Part shown: piece by piece, positions 6,638-15,626 of the stretch
Layout: every line of letters begins with the position of its first letter
How positions within the stretch are numbered: the first letter of the stretch is position 1
NCBI GenBank assembly: GCA_001803635.1
Contig: MHDU01000001.1
Location: 1-64,000, forward strand
Source: Nitrospirae bacterium GWB2_47_37
GTDB lineage: Bacteria; Nitrospirota; Thermodesulfovibrionia; Thermodesulfovibrionales; Dissulfurispiraceae
DNA: 64,000 nucleotides
Direction: 5' to 3'
Translations under genes and position numbers: made by a program
Notes under the pieces: generated by a model
The model's database searches: none
What the model was told of the DNA's origin: nothing
Seen by the model: the letters and a program-made list of their open reading frames with translations, nothing else

Positions 6638-7423
6638 ATGAGAATAGGCTTGATAGGCGGAAGCGGTCTCTACGAAATCGAGGGTCTGGAAACGACGAAA
6701 GAGGTCTCCGTTGCTACGCCCTACGGCGAGCCTTCAGCCGTTTACAAAATAGGAACGATAGGTGCGAAAGAAATAATCTTCCTTTCGAGGCACGGCGCAC
6801 ACCACAACATACCTCCGCATAAGATAAACTACAGGGCGAATATCTGGGGCTTCAAGCACCTTGGCGTAGAGAGGATCATATCCGTAAACTCCGTAGGCGG
6901 AATAAACAAAAACCTATCTCCCGGCGATATTGTGCTTCCGGATCAGATAATAGACCTGACCCTCGGAGCAAGAGAATCGACTTTTTATGATAAGGATACG
7001 GTTATCCATGTAGACTTCACAAATCCATACTGCCCGGAAATGGGAGAGGTATTAATAAAGGCATCACATGCCGTAAAATTACCCATAAAGACTTCGGGCA
7101 CTTATGTGTGCACAAACGGACCGAGGCTCGAAACAGCCGGAGAGATACGGTTTTTCTCTATAATAGGAGCCGATGTCGTGGGCATGACCGCAATGCCGGA
7201 GGCGGCGCTCGCGCGGGAGTTGGAAATATGCGTTTCGGGAATATCCGTTGTAACCAATCCGGCGGCGGGAACTTCCGAAGAGAAACTCACGGTCACGGAA
7301 GTGATAGAGACAATGAAAAAATCCGCGGAACGGATAAAGTCCTTAATCAAAGAGGCAGTCGTAACCATTCCATCATCCCGGAACTGTCCATGTAAAGACG
7401 CGCTGAAAGACGCCGAATTGTAA
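6638..7423 (+). CDS. mtnP: MTAP-family nucleoside phosphorylase, probably 6-oxopurine/methylthioinosine type
   Basis: 261 residues of the phosphorylase superfamily that splits methylthioadenosine-type nucleosides with phosphate. Visible motifs are GLIGGSGLY at the N-terminus, SRHGAHHNIPPH (phosphate/ribose site), CTNGPRLETAGEIRF and VGMTAMPEAALARE. The base-contact segment reads VVTNPAAG: an Asn stands where true MTA phosphorylases have Asp. By analogy with known family members Asn favours 6-oxopurines, so methylthioinosine or guanosine/inosine may be the real substrate. The C-terminal tail has a CPC motif. The gene appears monocistronic. Confidence 0.88.
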   Translation: MRIGLIGGSGLYEIEGLETTKEVSVATPYGEPSAVYKIGTIGAKEIIFLSRHGAHHNIPPHKINYRANIWGFKHLGVERIISVNSVGGINKNLSPGDIVLPDQIIDLTLGARESTFYDKDTVIHVDFTNPYCPEMGEVLIKASHAVKLPIKTSGTYVCTNGPRLETAGEIRFFSIIGADVVGMTAMPEAALARELEICVSGISVVTNPAAGTSEEKLTVTEVIETMKKSAERIKSLIKEAVVTIPSSRNCPCKDALKDAEL

Positions 7424-7443
7424 CGGCAATCCCCTTTAATTCC

Positions 7444-7473
7444 TTGACACTATTCGTTAAATCCTATTATCAT
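7444..7473 (+). promoter_or_regulatory. Promoter of the yebC-DUF502-glmU-glmS run
   Basis: TTGACA (7444-7449) with -10 candidates TATCAT (7468-7473, 18-bp spacing) or TATTAT (7465-7470). A GGAGGT ribosome binding site precedes the yebC ATG at 7503. Confidence 0.6.
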
Positions 7474-7502
7474 AAAATGTTCTAAAATTTTTGGAGGTCA
7501 GC

Positions 7503-8252
7503 ATGTCAGGTCATTCCAAGTGGTCACAAATAAAACATAAAAAGGCCAATACCGACTCAAAACGCGGAAAGATTTTCACAAAAATCGTAAAAGAAATCAC
7601 TGTTGCGGCAAGGAGCGGAGGAGGAGATCCTGACGGAAATCCAAGACTGAGGACCGCGATAGAAAAGGCCAAAGAAGTGAATATGCCCGCTGATAATATA
7701 AAAAAGGCCGTCATGAAAGGCACAGGCGAATTGCCCGGGACAACGTATGAAGAGATCATTTATGAAGGATACGGCCCCGGCGGTGTCGCACTGCTCATCG
7801 AAGCGCTCACGGACAATAAGAACAGGACGGTCTCGGAAATCAGGCACACATTGTCGAAAAACGGCGGAAATATGGGCGAGGCCGGATGCGTCTCATGGAT
7901 ATTCGAAAAGAAAGGATATATCCTCGTCGAGAAGTCAAAGGTCGATGAGGACACATTGATGTCGGTAGTCCTCGATGCCGGCGCGGATGACATGAAAAAC
8001 GATCCTAAAGAGGATAATTATGAAATCATAGCCTCTCCCGAAAATTTGGCCTCTGTAAAAAAATCTATCGAAAATCAAAAAATACCGGTCGCTTTATCCG
8101 AAATCACCATGCTTCCCAAAAACTATGTGCCTATAGAGGGCAGCGCGGCGGATCAGATGGTAAGGCTGGTGGACGCTCTCGAAGACAACGACGACGTCCA
8201 GAATGTATACGCCAACTTCGACATGCCCGAAGACGCAATGGCAAAGGCTTAA
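7503..8252 (+). CDS. yebC: YebC/PmpR/TACO1-family protein
   Basis: 249 residues. The start is the ATG giving [14 protein letters not shown], the invariant family N-terminus; a TTG 12 bp upstream is part of the ribosome binding region. Further hallmarks are [35 protein letters not shown] and YEGYGPGG. YebC proteins have been described as regulators and, more recently, as ribosome-associated factors that ease translation of difficult motifs. It is immediately followed by the DUF502 gene (no gap), indicating co-transcription. The usual ruvC neighbour is not present. Confidence 0.96.
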   Translation: MSGHSKWSQIKHKKANTDSKRGKIFTKIVKEITVAARSGGGDPDGNPRLRTAIEKAKEVNMPADNIKKAVMKGTGELPGTTYEEIIYEGYGPGGVALLIEALTDNKNRTVSEIRHTLSKNGGNMGEAGCVSWIFEKKGYILVEKSKVDEDTLMSVVLDAGADDMKNDPKEDNYEIIASPENLASVKKSIENQKIPVALSEITMLPKNYVPIEGSAADQMVRLVDALEDNDDVQNVYANFDMPEDAMAKA

Positions 8253-8870
8253 ATGGTCGAATCCATACATATCACATTCAAGAGAAAATTTTTGGCAGGC
8301 CTTATAGTTACCGTCCCCGCGGTCATAACCATATTCGTCCTCGCAGGCATATTCAGATTCGTCGACGGCATTTTGGGCCCGTTCTTCGACTTTTTCCTCG
8401 GCGAGCGTATAGCCGGTCTGGGATTCATCACGGCGGTCGTCATTATATTTTTGATCGGCATAGTCTCGACAAATGTATTCGGCAAACGGATATTAGGCCT
8501 CGTGGACAGAATCTTTCTGAAAATCCCCGTCTTTAAGAGCATTTACAATGCCATAAAACAGCTTGTAGACGCCTTCTCCCCGGACGATAAAAGCTCATTC
8601 AAAAAATTCGTCATCGTCGAATATCCGAGACAAGGGGCATACGCCTTCGGTTTTCTTACAAAGGAATGCACTGTGCATTCCGGAAAAGAAACCCGTCTGA
8701 AGGCCGTATATATCCCTACAAACAACCTTTATTTAGGAGAGATCGTCCTGCTCGGAGAAGAGAGCATAACCTATACCGACATATCGATAGAGGACGGCAT
8801 AAAGATAATCCTTTCGGGCGGTATAGCCGCCCCTTCGAGCATCGTTGCAACGCAAGGAGAGACCAGGTGA
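8253..8870 (+). CDS. DUF502 family membrane protein
   Basis: 205 residues with two membrane segments (about residues 14-35 and 55-78) followed by a soluble C-terminal domain containing PVFKSIYNAIKQLVDAFS and VYIPTNNLYLGEIVL, both typical of DUF502. The role of this inner-membrane family is not established. The ATG follows the yebC stop directly, and its last codons overlap the GTG start of glmU, so translation of the three is probably coupled. Confidence 0.9.
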   Translation: MVESIHITFKRKFLAGLIVTVPAVITIFVLAGIFRFVDGILGPFFDFFLGERIAGLGFITAVVIIFLIGIVSTNVFGKRILGLVDRIFLKIPVFKSIYNAIKQLVDAFSPDDKSSFKKFVIVEYPRQGAYAFGFLTKECTVHSGKETRLKAVYIPTNNLYLGEIVLLGEESITYTDISIEDGIKIILSGGIAAPSSIVATQGETR

Positions 8871-10264
8871 GGCATCCGTTATCCGTAGTAATCTTAGCGG
8901 CCGGTCTCGGCACGAGGATGAAATCATCAACACCGAAGGTCCTGCATAAGATATACGGCAAACCCATGATTCAATGCGTTGCAGATGCCGTATCAAAGCT
9001 TAAATCATCTCATAACATAATTGTAATAAGCCCGAACACCGAAGATGTAAAGGCTGTTCTCAAGGGATACAATATTACATTAGCAGTACAAAAAGAGCCT
9101 AAAGGCACGGGCGACGCGCTCAGATCCGCCGCTCAAAAATTAAAGGGATTCGACGGCACTCTGCTTGTATTGAACGGAGACACGCCGCTCATAAGCCCTG
9201 CGATGCTCCAAAACTTCCTTAGACTCCACAGGCAAAATAAAAATGACCTCTCGCTGATATCATTCACCGTAGAAGGCAGTCATTCGTATGGGAGGATAAT
9301 TCGAGAGGACGGAAGGCTAAAGGCGATAATAGAGGACAAGGACGCCGATAAAGAACAGAAAAAAATAAAAGAGGTCAACAGCGGCATATACGCGATGAAC
9401 TCAAATCTGCTTGGACTGTTGAAGGAAATAAAGATAAACAATAAAAAGGGAGAATATTATCTTACGGATATAATCGGCATAGCGGTGAAAAACGGTTATA
9501 AGGCCGGCGCTTATCCGCTCGGGAACGAAACGGAATTGACGGGCATAAATACCCGCGAAGACCTTTATAAAGCCGGCCTTTACATCAGGGACATGATCGT
9601 ATCGGGATTGATGCGCAACGGCGTCTCGTTTGTGGATGCGTCCTCCGTATTCATAAACCCCGATGCGAAAATCGGCGCCGATACCGTAATCTATCCGAAC
9701 GTGCATATAGAGGGCAAAACCGTAATCGGCAAGGGCTGCACGATATATCCTAATGCACGGATAACGGACGCTAATATCGGCAACAATGTGATTATAAAGG
9801 ACTCCACCGTAATTGAATCATCAACTATAAAGGATAAGGCAGCTATAGGCCCGTTTGCCCATATAAGACCGGGCTCCATAATCGGCCCGTCGGCAAAAAT
9901 CGGAAATTTCGTCGAGATAAAAAAATCCGTCATCGGCGAAGGCACAAAGGCATCGCACCTCAGTTATTTAGGGGATGCGGAAATAGGCAGGCATGCGAAC
10001 ATCGGAGCGGGCACGATAACCTGCAACTACGACGGAAAAAACAAGCATAAAACGATAATCGAAGACGATGTGTTTGTCGGAAGCGACAGCCAGATCGTCG
10101 CGCCTGTAAAAGTAGGGAAAGGCGCGTATGTGGGAGCGGGCTCCACTATCACAAAAGACGTTCCGCCTCTGTCCTTGGCCATAACGAGAACGGAACAAAG
10201 GCATATAGAAAAATGGGCCGTTAGAAAAATGAAACAGAAAAAGGTGGAAAGGGCGAAAAGGTGA
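8867..10264 (+). CDS. glmU: Bifunctional N-acetylglucosamine-1-phosphate uridyltransferase / glucosamine-1-phosphate acetyltransferase
   Basis: 465 residues from a GTG that overlaps the upstream stop (GTGA), with an AAGGAGAG site. The reading frame is open further upstream but only as antiphase to DUF502. The N-terminal pyrophosphorylase domain has LAAGLGTRMKSSTPKVLH, GTGDAL and LNGDTPL. The C-terminal half is a left-handed beta helix of hexapeptide repeats with the acetyltransferase segment ending in NYDGKNKHKT and DVFVGSDSQIVAPV. It makes UDP-GlcNAc for peptidoglycan and lipid A, the product used by LpxA/LpxC. glmS follows 4 bp later and supplies its precursor. Confidence 0.97.
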   Translation: MRHPLSVVILAAGLGTRMKSSTPKVLHKIYGKPMIQCVADAVSKLKSSHNIIVISPNTEDVKAVLKGYNITLAVQKEPKGTGDALRSAAQKLKGFDGTLLVLNGDTPLISPAMLQNFLRLHRQNKNDLSLISFTVEGSHSYGRIIREDGRLKAIIEDKDADKEQKKIKEVNSGIYAMNSNLLGLLKEIKINNKKGEYYLTDIIGIAVKNGYKAGAYPLGNETELTGINTREDLYKAGLYIRDMIVSGLMRNGVSFVDASSVFINPDAKIGADTVIYPNVHIEGKTVIGKGCTIYPNARITDANIGNNVIIKDSTVIESSTIKDKAAIGPFAHIRPGSIIGPSAKIGNFVEIKKSVIGEGTKASHLSYLGDAEIGRHANIGAGTITCNYDGKNKHKTIIEDDVFVGSDSQIVAPVKVGKGAYVGAGSTITKDVPPLSLAITRTEQRHIEKWAVRKMKQKKVERAKR

Positions 10265-10268
10265 AGTT

Positions 10269-12107
10269 ATGTGCGGAATAATAGGATATATCGGCAATAA
10301 GAACGCCATACCATTCGTCATGGACGGGCTGAAACGCCTCGAATACAGGGGCTATGACTCCGCCGGGATAGCATACTTTTCGGAAGGCGCCATAGAGATC
10401 AAAAGATGCAAAGGCAAAATTCATGACCTCGAAAATATAATCGGCAATCTCAATCTCTCAAGCAATATCGCCGTCGGCCATACGAGATGGGCCACCCACG
10501 GCAGGCCTTCGGATGAAAACGCGCACCCTCACAGATCCGACGGGATAGTCATTGTCCATAACGGTATAATAGAAAATTACATCGAACTCAAACACAGGCT
10601 TCAAAAAGAAGGCTTCGTGTTCGCGTCGGAGACCGATACTGAGGTCCTGTGCCACCTTATAAACTCGAAGCTCAAAAACCAAAACTCAAAACTCTCGCTG
10701 GAGGACGCGGTAAAGGCGACGATTAAAGAAATTAAAGGCGCATATGCGTTTGCGGTAATCTATGAAAAAGAGCCCGATAAGGTAATCGCGGTAAGAAAGG
10801 AAAGCCCGCTCGTCATAGGGCTCGGCGACGGAGAATACTTCTTAGCCTCGGACGTCCCGGCATTTCTAAGCCGTTCAAAGGAAGTCATATTCCTCGATAA
10901 CGATGAAATGGCGATCATTCGCAGGGACGGCGTGATCATTACCGATTTCGACGGCGCTCCGATCAATAAAAATGTCGTTACCGTTTCATGGAGCCCTTCA
11001 ATGGCTGAAAAGGGGGGCTACCGTCATTTTATGCTCAAGGAGATATACGAACAGCCGAGGGCGATAGCCGATACCATCAGGGGCAGGGTACTGCCGGAAA
11101 AGGGAGAGGTCACACTCGAAGAGTTCGGACTCACCGCAGACTATATAAAAAAGATCGACAAGATATTCATCACGGCATGCGGCACATCGTATCATGCAGG
11201 TATCGTCGGCAAATACATGATAGAAGAGACCGCCCGGATACCGGTAGAGGTAGATATAGCGTCGGAATTCAGATACAGGGATCCGATAATGAAGGGCACT
11301 ACTCTCTTTATAGCGATAACCCAATCGGGAGAGACCGCCGATACGCTCGCGGCCTTGCGGGAAGCAAAGCGGCTCGGCGCGAAAACATTGAGCATATGCA
11401 ATGTAATCGGCAGCACGGCATCCCGCGAATCGGATTTCGTATTCTACACGCATTCCGGTCCCGAAATCGGCGTGGCATCGACAAAGGCGTTCACGACACA
11501 GATAGTTGCCCTATACCTTCTGGCGATAGCTTTGGGTAAAGAGAGAGGCATACTGCCCGATGAAGCCTCGTCATCCCTTATCGAAGAACTCCTGCATCTG
11601 CCGGTCAAGGCGGAACAGGCGCTCGAACTCGACGGCGAGATAAACGCCATAGCAAAAGAACTCTTCAAGGCAAAGGACTTTCTGTTCTTAGGCAGGGGAA
11701 TACTATATCCCATAGCCCTCGAAGGCGCGTTGAAACTGAAAGAGATCTCGTACATCCATGCTGAAGGATATCCGGCAGGAGAGATGAAGCACGGCCCCAT
11801 AGCCCTTATCGACGAGGAAGTTCCGGTGCTGATACTGGCCCCTTCCGGAAGACTTTACGAGAAGGCCCTGTCCAACATGGAAGAGGCGAAAAGCAGAGGG
11901 GGCGCCATCATAGCCGTTACTTCAACCGATAACGCCTCGGCAAAGAACCTTTCCAAATATTCGATAGCGATTAACAAAAGCAACGATTATCTGAACACGG
12001 TACTGCTCACTATTCCTCTCCAACTGCTCGCGTATCATATCGCCGTGCTGAGGGGCTGCGACGTGGATCAACCGAGGAATTTAGCCAAAAGCGTAACGGT
12101 AGAATAA
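10269..12107 (+). CDS. glmS: Glutamine-fructose-6-phosphate aminotransferase (isomerizing)
   Basis: 612 residues. The catalytic N-terminal Cys is in MCGIIGYIG. The glutaminase domain has RGYDSAGIA, GHTRWATHG and HPHRSDGIVIVHNGIIEN; two SIS sugar-isomerase domains follow, with CGTSYHAG, TQSGETADTLAAL, STKAFTTQ and KLKEISYIHAEG. The C-terminus ends DQPRNLAKSVTVE as in the family. It makes glucosamine-6-phosphate for amino-sugar synthesis. It lies in the glmU operon. No glmS ribozyme or leader is present because only 4 bp separate the genes. Confidence 0.98.
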   Translation: MCGIIGYIGNKNAIPFVMDGLKRLEYRGYDSAGIAYFSEGAIEIKRCKGKIHDLENIIGNLNLSSNIAVGHTRWATHGRPSDENAHPHRSDGIVIVHNGIIENYIELKHRLQKEGFVFASETDTEVLCHLINSKLKNQNSKLSLEDAVKATIKEIKGAYAFAVIYEKEPDKVIAVRKESPLVIGLGDGEYFLASDVPAFLSRSKEVIFLDNDEMAIIRRDGVIITDFDGAPINKNVVTVSWSPSMAEKGGYRHFMLKEIYEQPRAIADTIRGRVLPEKGEVTLEEFGLTADYIKKIDKIFITACGTSYHAGIVGKYMIEETARIPVEVDIASEFRYRDPIMKGTTLFIAITQSGETADTLAALREAKRLGAKTLSICNVIGSTASRESDFVFYTHSGPEIGVASTKAFTTQIVALYLLAIALGKERGILPDEASSSLIEELLHLPVKAEQALELDGEINAIAKELFKAKDFLFLGRGILYPIALEGALKLKEISYIHAEGYPAGEMKHGPIALIDEEVPVLILAPSGRLYEKALSNMEEAKSRGGAIIAVTSTDNASAKNLSKYSIAINKSNDYLNTVLLTIPLQLLAYHIAVLRGCDVDQPRNLAKSVTVE

Positions 12108-12136
12108 GTAATTATGTTATAATAGGGAGACCAACG

Positions 12137-14242
12137 ATGGCTAAAGATGTCTTATTAGAAGATATTAACCCGCAGCAAAAAGAGGCGATCATACATTCAA
12201 AGGGACCTCTCCTTGTGCTTGCCGGCGCAGGCAGCGGTAAGACACGCGTCATCACCCGCAAATTCGCCTACCTCGTAAAGAAAAAGAAATACCGCCCGTC
12301 GTCAATCTTCACCGTCACCTTCACCAATAAAGCCGCAGGCGAGATGAAAGAAAGAATACGCGGCTTCATAGATCAGGATATCAAGCAGTCATGGGTAGGA
12401 ACGTTCCATTCGCAGTGCAACAAAATTCTCAGGAAAGAGATCACCGCCCTCGGATACAAGCCCGATTTTTCGATCTACGATGACAGCGATCAGTGCAATC
12501 TCATCCGCCACATATTAAAGGAATTAAAAATATACGAGGCCCTTTATAAAGGGGTTGCCTCGCGGATCAGCATACTCAAGTCATCGCTCGTATCGCCTCA
12601 GGAATTCCTGTCGCAGGGAGACGGCTTCAGCTTCGATGAGAAATTAGGAAGGGTATACCTGAAATATCAGGACGAATTAAAGAGATGCAACGCGCTCGAT
12701 TTCGACGACATGATAATGCTTACGGTCAAGCTCTTCGAAGATCACCCTAAGATACGCAATAAATATCATGAGCTGTTCCCTTATATACTCGTGGATGAAT
12801 TTCAGGACACGAACCGGGCGCAATACAGGCTGCTTCAACTGCTGACATCGGCCGAAAAGAATATCTGCGCGGTCGGAGACGACGACCAAAGCATCTATAA
12901 ATTCAGGGGCGCGGACGTAAGCAATATACTCAACTTTGAAAAAGACTTCCCGGACGCGAAGATAATAAAGCTTGAGCAGAACTACAGGTCTACACAGAAT
13001 ATTTTAGACGTCTCCGGCGCCGTCATAGCAAAAAACCCTAAAAGAAAGTCCAAAAAACTCTGGACGGAGAAGGGCTGCGGAGAAAAAATCTTTTACTGCA
13101 GGACTAACTCCGAAGAGGAAGAGGCAAAATACGTCGCGCGCTCCATAAAAGACCTCTATTTAAAAGGCAATTACGAATATAAGGACTTTGCCGTTCTTTA
13201 CCGCATAAACCTTCAGGCGCGCGCTATTGAAGACGCCTTGCGGGGAGAAACAATCCCCTATCACGTGGTCAGCGGCATAAGCTTCTATCACAGAAAAGAG
13301 ATAAAGGACATTATCTCATACATGAAACTCATCATCAATCGTGACGATAACGTAAGCCTGAGAAGGATAATAAACAGTCCGTCGAGGGGCATAGGAGCGT
13401 CAACGATTTCCAAAATAGAGCAGGAGGCAAAGAAGAGTTCGCAAGGCCTTTTTGCGGCCGCAAAATCCATGCTTAAGGCAAACAGCGTGGCTGCGTCGAT
13501 CAAAGACAAGTTGAGCGAATTAGTTAAAACCATAGAGCGCATTTCCGCAACCTCCTATAAAACCGCCGCCGACATGCTCAAGGATATCGTAGAACGCACC
13601 GGATACATAGATGAAATCGAAGAAGAAAGACTGCAGAATATACTCGAACTCGTGTCTTCCGCGGAAAATATCCATGTCAAAGACTTCGCGGACAGGGTAT
13701 CCCTCTTAGCGGTAAACGACGAGCCGGAACATAAAGCATCCGTCTCTCTTATGACCCTGCACAGCGCAAAGGGACTCGAATTCCCGGTGGTTTTCATCAT
13801 AGGCATGGAAGAGGGGATTCTCCCTTATTTCAAGGCCATTGACGACGTATCGGAGATGCAGGAAGAACGTAGGCTTTTCTATGTAGGTATGACGCGGGCC
13901 AAAGATGTGCTGTGTCTGACCGGAGTAAAAAGGAGGAGGCTCTATTCAAAGGTTCAGGAACAGGAGCCGTCGCACTTCTTGCGGGATATCCCCAAGGAGT
14001 GTTGCCACTGGGTAGAAAAGATCCAGCAAAAACAGGAAACAGCGCAGGGACCGATTAAAGTTCCTCCAAAGAAAATCGCACCGTTGTATATTATCGGAAG
14101 CCGCGTAAAGCATCCGTCATGGGGCGTGGGCATTGTCAGGGACTGTTGCGGCGAAGGGACCGACGCCAAGATAACCGTTAATTTTCCGGGTATCGGGTTG
14201 AAACGTCTGGCCGCAAAATTCGCAAACCTCGAAAAAATGTAA
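12137..14242 (+). CDS. uvrD: UvrD/PcrA-type superfamily 1 DNA helicase
   Basis: 701 residues. Helicase motifs in order are NPQQKEAI, GAGSGKT (Walker A), TFTNKAAGEMKERI, DEFQDTN (Walker B), GDDDQSIYKFRGA, LEQNYRS, SLMTLHSAKGLEF and YVGMTRAKD. A C-terminal SH3/Tudor-like segment (GSRVKHPSWGVGIV) is typical of PcrA/UvrD and mediates protein contacts. It unwinds DNA 3'-5' in excision repair and clears replication obstacles. A TATAAT box (12118-12123) lies just before the GGGAGA ribosome binding site, giving an independent promoter. gatC follows after 7 bp. Confidence 0.95.
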   Translation: MAKDVLLEDINPQQKEAIIHSKGPLLVLAGAGSGKTRVITRKFAYLVKKKKYRPSSIFTVTFTNKAAGEMKERIRGFIDQDIKQSWVGTFHSQCNKILRKEITALGYKPDFSIYDDSDQCNLIRHILKELKIYEALYKGVASRISILKSSLVSPQEFLSQGDGFSFDEKLGRVYLKYQDELKRCNALDFDDMIMLTVKLFEDHPKIRNKYHELFPYILVDEFQDTNRAQYRLLQLLTSAEKNICAVGDDDQSIYKFRGADVSNILNFEKDFPDAKIIKLEQNYRSTQNILDVSGAVIAKNPKRKSKKLWTEKGCGEKIFYCRTNSEEEEAKYVARSIKDLYLKGNYEYKDFAVLYRINLQARAIEDALRGETIPYHVVSGISFYHRKEIKDIISYMKLIINRDDNVSLRRIINSPSRGIGASTISKIEQEAKKSSQGLFAAAKSMLKANSVAASIKDKLSELVKTIERISATSYKTAADMLKDIVERTGYIDEIEEERLQNILELVSSAENIHVKDFADRVSLLAVNDEPEHKASVSLMTLHSAKGLEFPVVFIIGMEEGILPYFKAIDDVSEMQEERRLFYVGMTRAKDVLCLTGVKRRRLYSKVQEQEPSHFLRDIPKECCHWVEKIQQKQETAQGPIKVPPKKIAPLYIIGSRVKHPSWGVGIVRDCCGEGTDAKITVNFPGIGLKRLAAKFANLEKM

Positions 14243-14249
14243 GGTATAA

Positions 14250-14537
14250 ATGAAAATAACACAGGAAGACGTCAAACATATCGCGCGGCTTTCACGGCTG
14301 TATTTGTCCGATGAAGAGACAGGCACCTTCGGCGGCCAGTTAAATTCCATCATAGAGTACGTCGAACAGTTAAGCGGTCTCGATACAAGCAACGTGGAGC
14401 CGACGTCGCACGTAATACCGCTGAATAATGTGATGCGGGACGATACAATGAAACCTTCCCTTCCCGTAGAAGAGGCGCTTAAAAACGCAGCGGACGCGAC
14501 GGAAAAGTTCTACAGGGTCCCGAAGATAATAGAATAA
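14250..14537 (+). CDS. gatC: Asp-tRNA(Asn)/Glu-tRNA(Gln) amidotransferase subunit C
   Basis: 95 residues with the GatC signature: VKHIARLSRLYLSDEE, then LNSIIEYVEQLSGLDTSNVEPTSHV and a C-terminal FYRVPKIIE. GatC is the small stabilising subunit wrapped around GatA in GatCAB, which amidates mischarged Glu-tRNA(Gln) or Asp-tRNA(Asn). Its partners gatA and gatB are in this window at 61.0-63.9 kb, almost 47 kb away and without gatC, so the complex is encoded at two loci. It sits between uvrD and panD. Confidence 0.94.
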   Translation: MKITQEDVKHIARLSRLYLSDEETGTFGGQLNSIIEYVEQLSGLDTSNVEPTSHVIPLNNVMRDDTMKPSLPVEEALKNAADATEKFYRVPKIIE

Positions 14538-14552
14538 AAGGAAAACCTCGCA

Positions 14553-14903
14553 ATGCTCAGATGTTTCTTAAGATCAAAGATACACATGGCGACAGTTACA
14601 GAGTCGAACCTTGCCTATGAGGGAAGCATCACTATAGATAAAGAACTCATGGACATGGCCGGCATACTTCCCTACGAACAGGTTATGATAAGCAACATGA
14701 ACAACGGCGAGCGGTTTGAAACTTATGTAATACAGGGTAAACCGGGATCGAGAGAATTTTGCCTGAACGGCCCGACGGCAAGAAAAGGGGCCGTAGGCGA
14801 TAAGATAATAATATTCTCATACTGCTATACGACTGTTGATGAAATGAAGGACTTCAAGCCGAATATAGTCAAACTCGACGACAAAAACAATCCTCTAAAA
14901 TAG
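14553..14903 (+). CDS. panD: Aspartate 1-decarboxylase
   Basis: 116 residues. The family pattern MLRCFLRSKIHMATVTESNL and YEGSITID is present; cleavage before Ser25 (in EGS) would create the pyruvoyl cofactor. Later motifs NGERFETYVI and LNGPTARKGAVGDKIIIFSY also fit. PanD makes beta-alanine for pantothenate and coenzyme A. An AAAAGGAAAA stretch serves as ribosome binding site. The 3' end overlaps the bioD 3' end on the other strand by 9 bp. Confidence 0.97.
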   Translation: MLRCFLRSKIHMATVTESNLAYEGSITIDKELMDMAGILPYEQVMISNMNNGERFETYVIQGKPGSREFCLNGPTARKGAVGDKIIIFSYCYTTVDEMKDFKPNIVKLDDKNNPLK

Positions 14904-15626
14904 ACCCGTTATCTCAAGATGTTTCAGCGCGGCATTTTCAATATTATTTTTTGTAATATCCTCTATATACGGCAGCATCCCGATTATCGGCACGGGACAT
15001 AATTCTTTCAACACCTCTGGATTTGTCTTTTCGGCAAGACTGTTTTCCGGAGGATTATTGAAGTTAATAATAACTCCGAGGATATTGATCCCTTCCCTTA
15101 ACGCGTAATTAACGGTCAAAAGCGTGTGATTGATCGTTCCAATCGTCGGACGTGCAACAACTACAACAGAAAGTTTTAAGTCCTTTATCAAATCCGCAAC
15201 AAAATAAACCTTCCGCCCCTTTGCCTTTTGCCTCTTTGCAATCGGAACGAGCAGCCCGCCTACCCCCTCGATAACCATAAAATCGTATTCTTTTGACAAT
15301 AGCTTATACGCATCAAAAATCTTTTTTATCTCTATAGGCCTTTTCTCGATCTTCGATGCAACCATCGGCGCAAGCGGATGCTCGAAGCGAATAGGCGTGA
15401 TCAAATTTATCGGATCGTCCATCCCCGCCATCTCTTTCAAAAAGATTCCATCGGAAGGAATCAATCCCTTGCCTCTTGTTTTTATGCATCCCGTTTCTAT
15501 CGGTTTCATAGCGCCGGCCTTCACGCCTTTTTTGATCATCGCCCTGATTATCGCGGCAGAAACGACAGTCTTGCCGACTCCCGTATCCGTGCCTGTTATG
15601 AAAACGCCTTTCGACATGATTTTCAT
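14895..15626 (-). CDS. bioD: Dethiobiotin synthetase
   Basis: 243 residues starting at the ATG at 15624-15626, which overlaps the SDR stop (ATGA) and has an AGCAGGA site; an in-frame ATG three codons later is a possible alternative. The much longer upstream frame is antiphase to the SDR gene and was ignored. The P-loop GTDTGVGKTVVSAA, the KPIETGC strand and VIEGVGGLLVPI are diagnostic. It closes the ureido ring of biotin using CO2 and ATP. No other bio gene is in the window. Confidence 0.96.
   Translation of the reverse strand: MKIMSKGVFITGTDTGVGKTVVSAAIIRAMIKKGVKAGAMKPIETGCIKTRGKGLIPSDGIFLKEMAGMDDPINLITPIRFEHPLAPMVASKIEKRPIEIKKIFDAYKLLSKEYDFMVIEGVGGLLVPIAKRQKAKGRKVYFVADLIKDLKLSVVVVARPTIGTINHTLLTVNYALREGINILGVIINFNNPPENSLAEKTNPEVLKELCPVPIIGMLPYIEDITKNNIENAALKHLEITGLF

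Noticed and set aside
8666-8866. N-terminal extension of glmU over the DUF502 gene
   Set aside because: It is antiphase to DUF502 and the GTG at 8867 has an RBS and gives the usual GlmU length.
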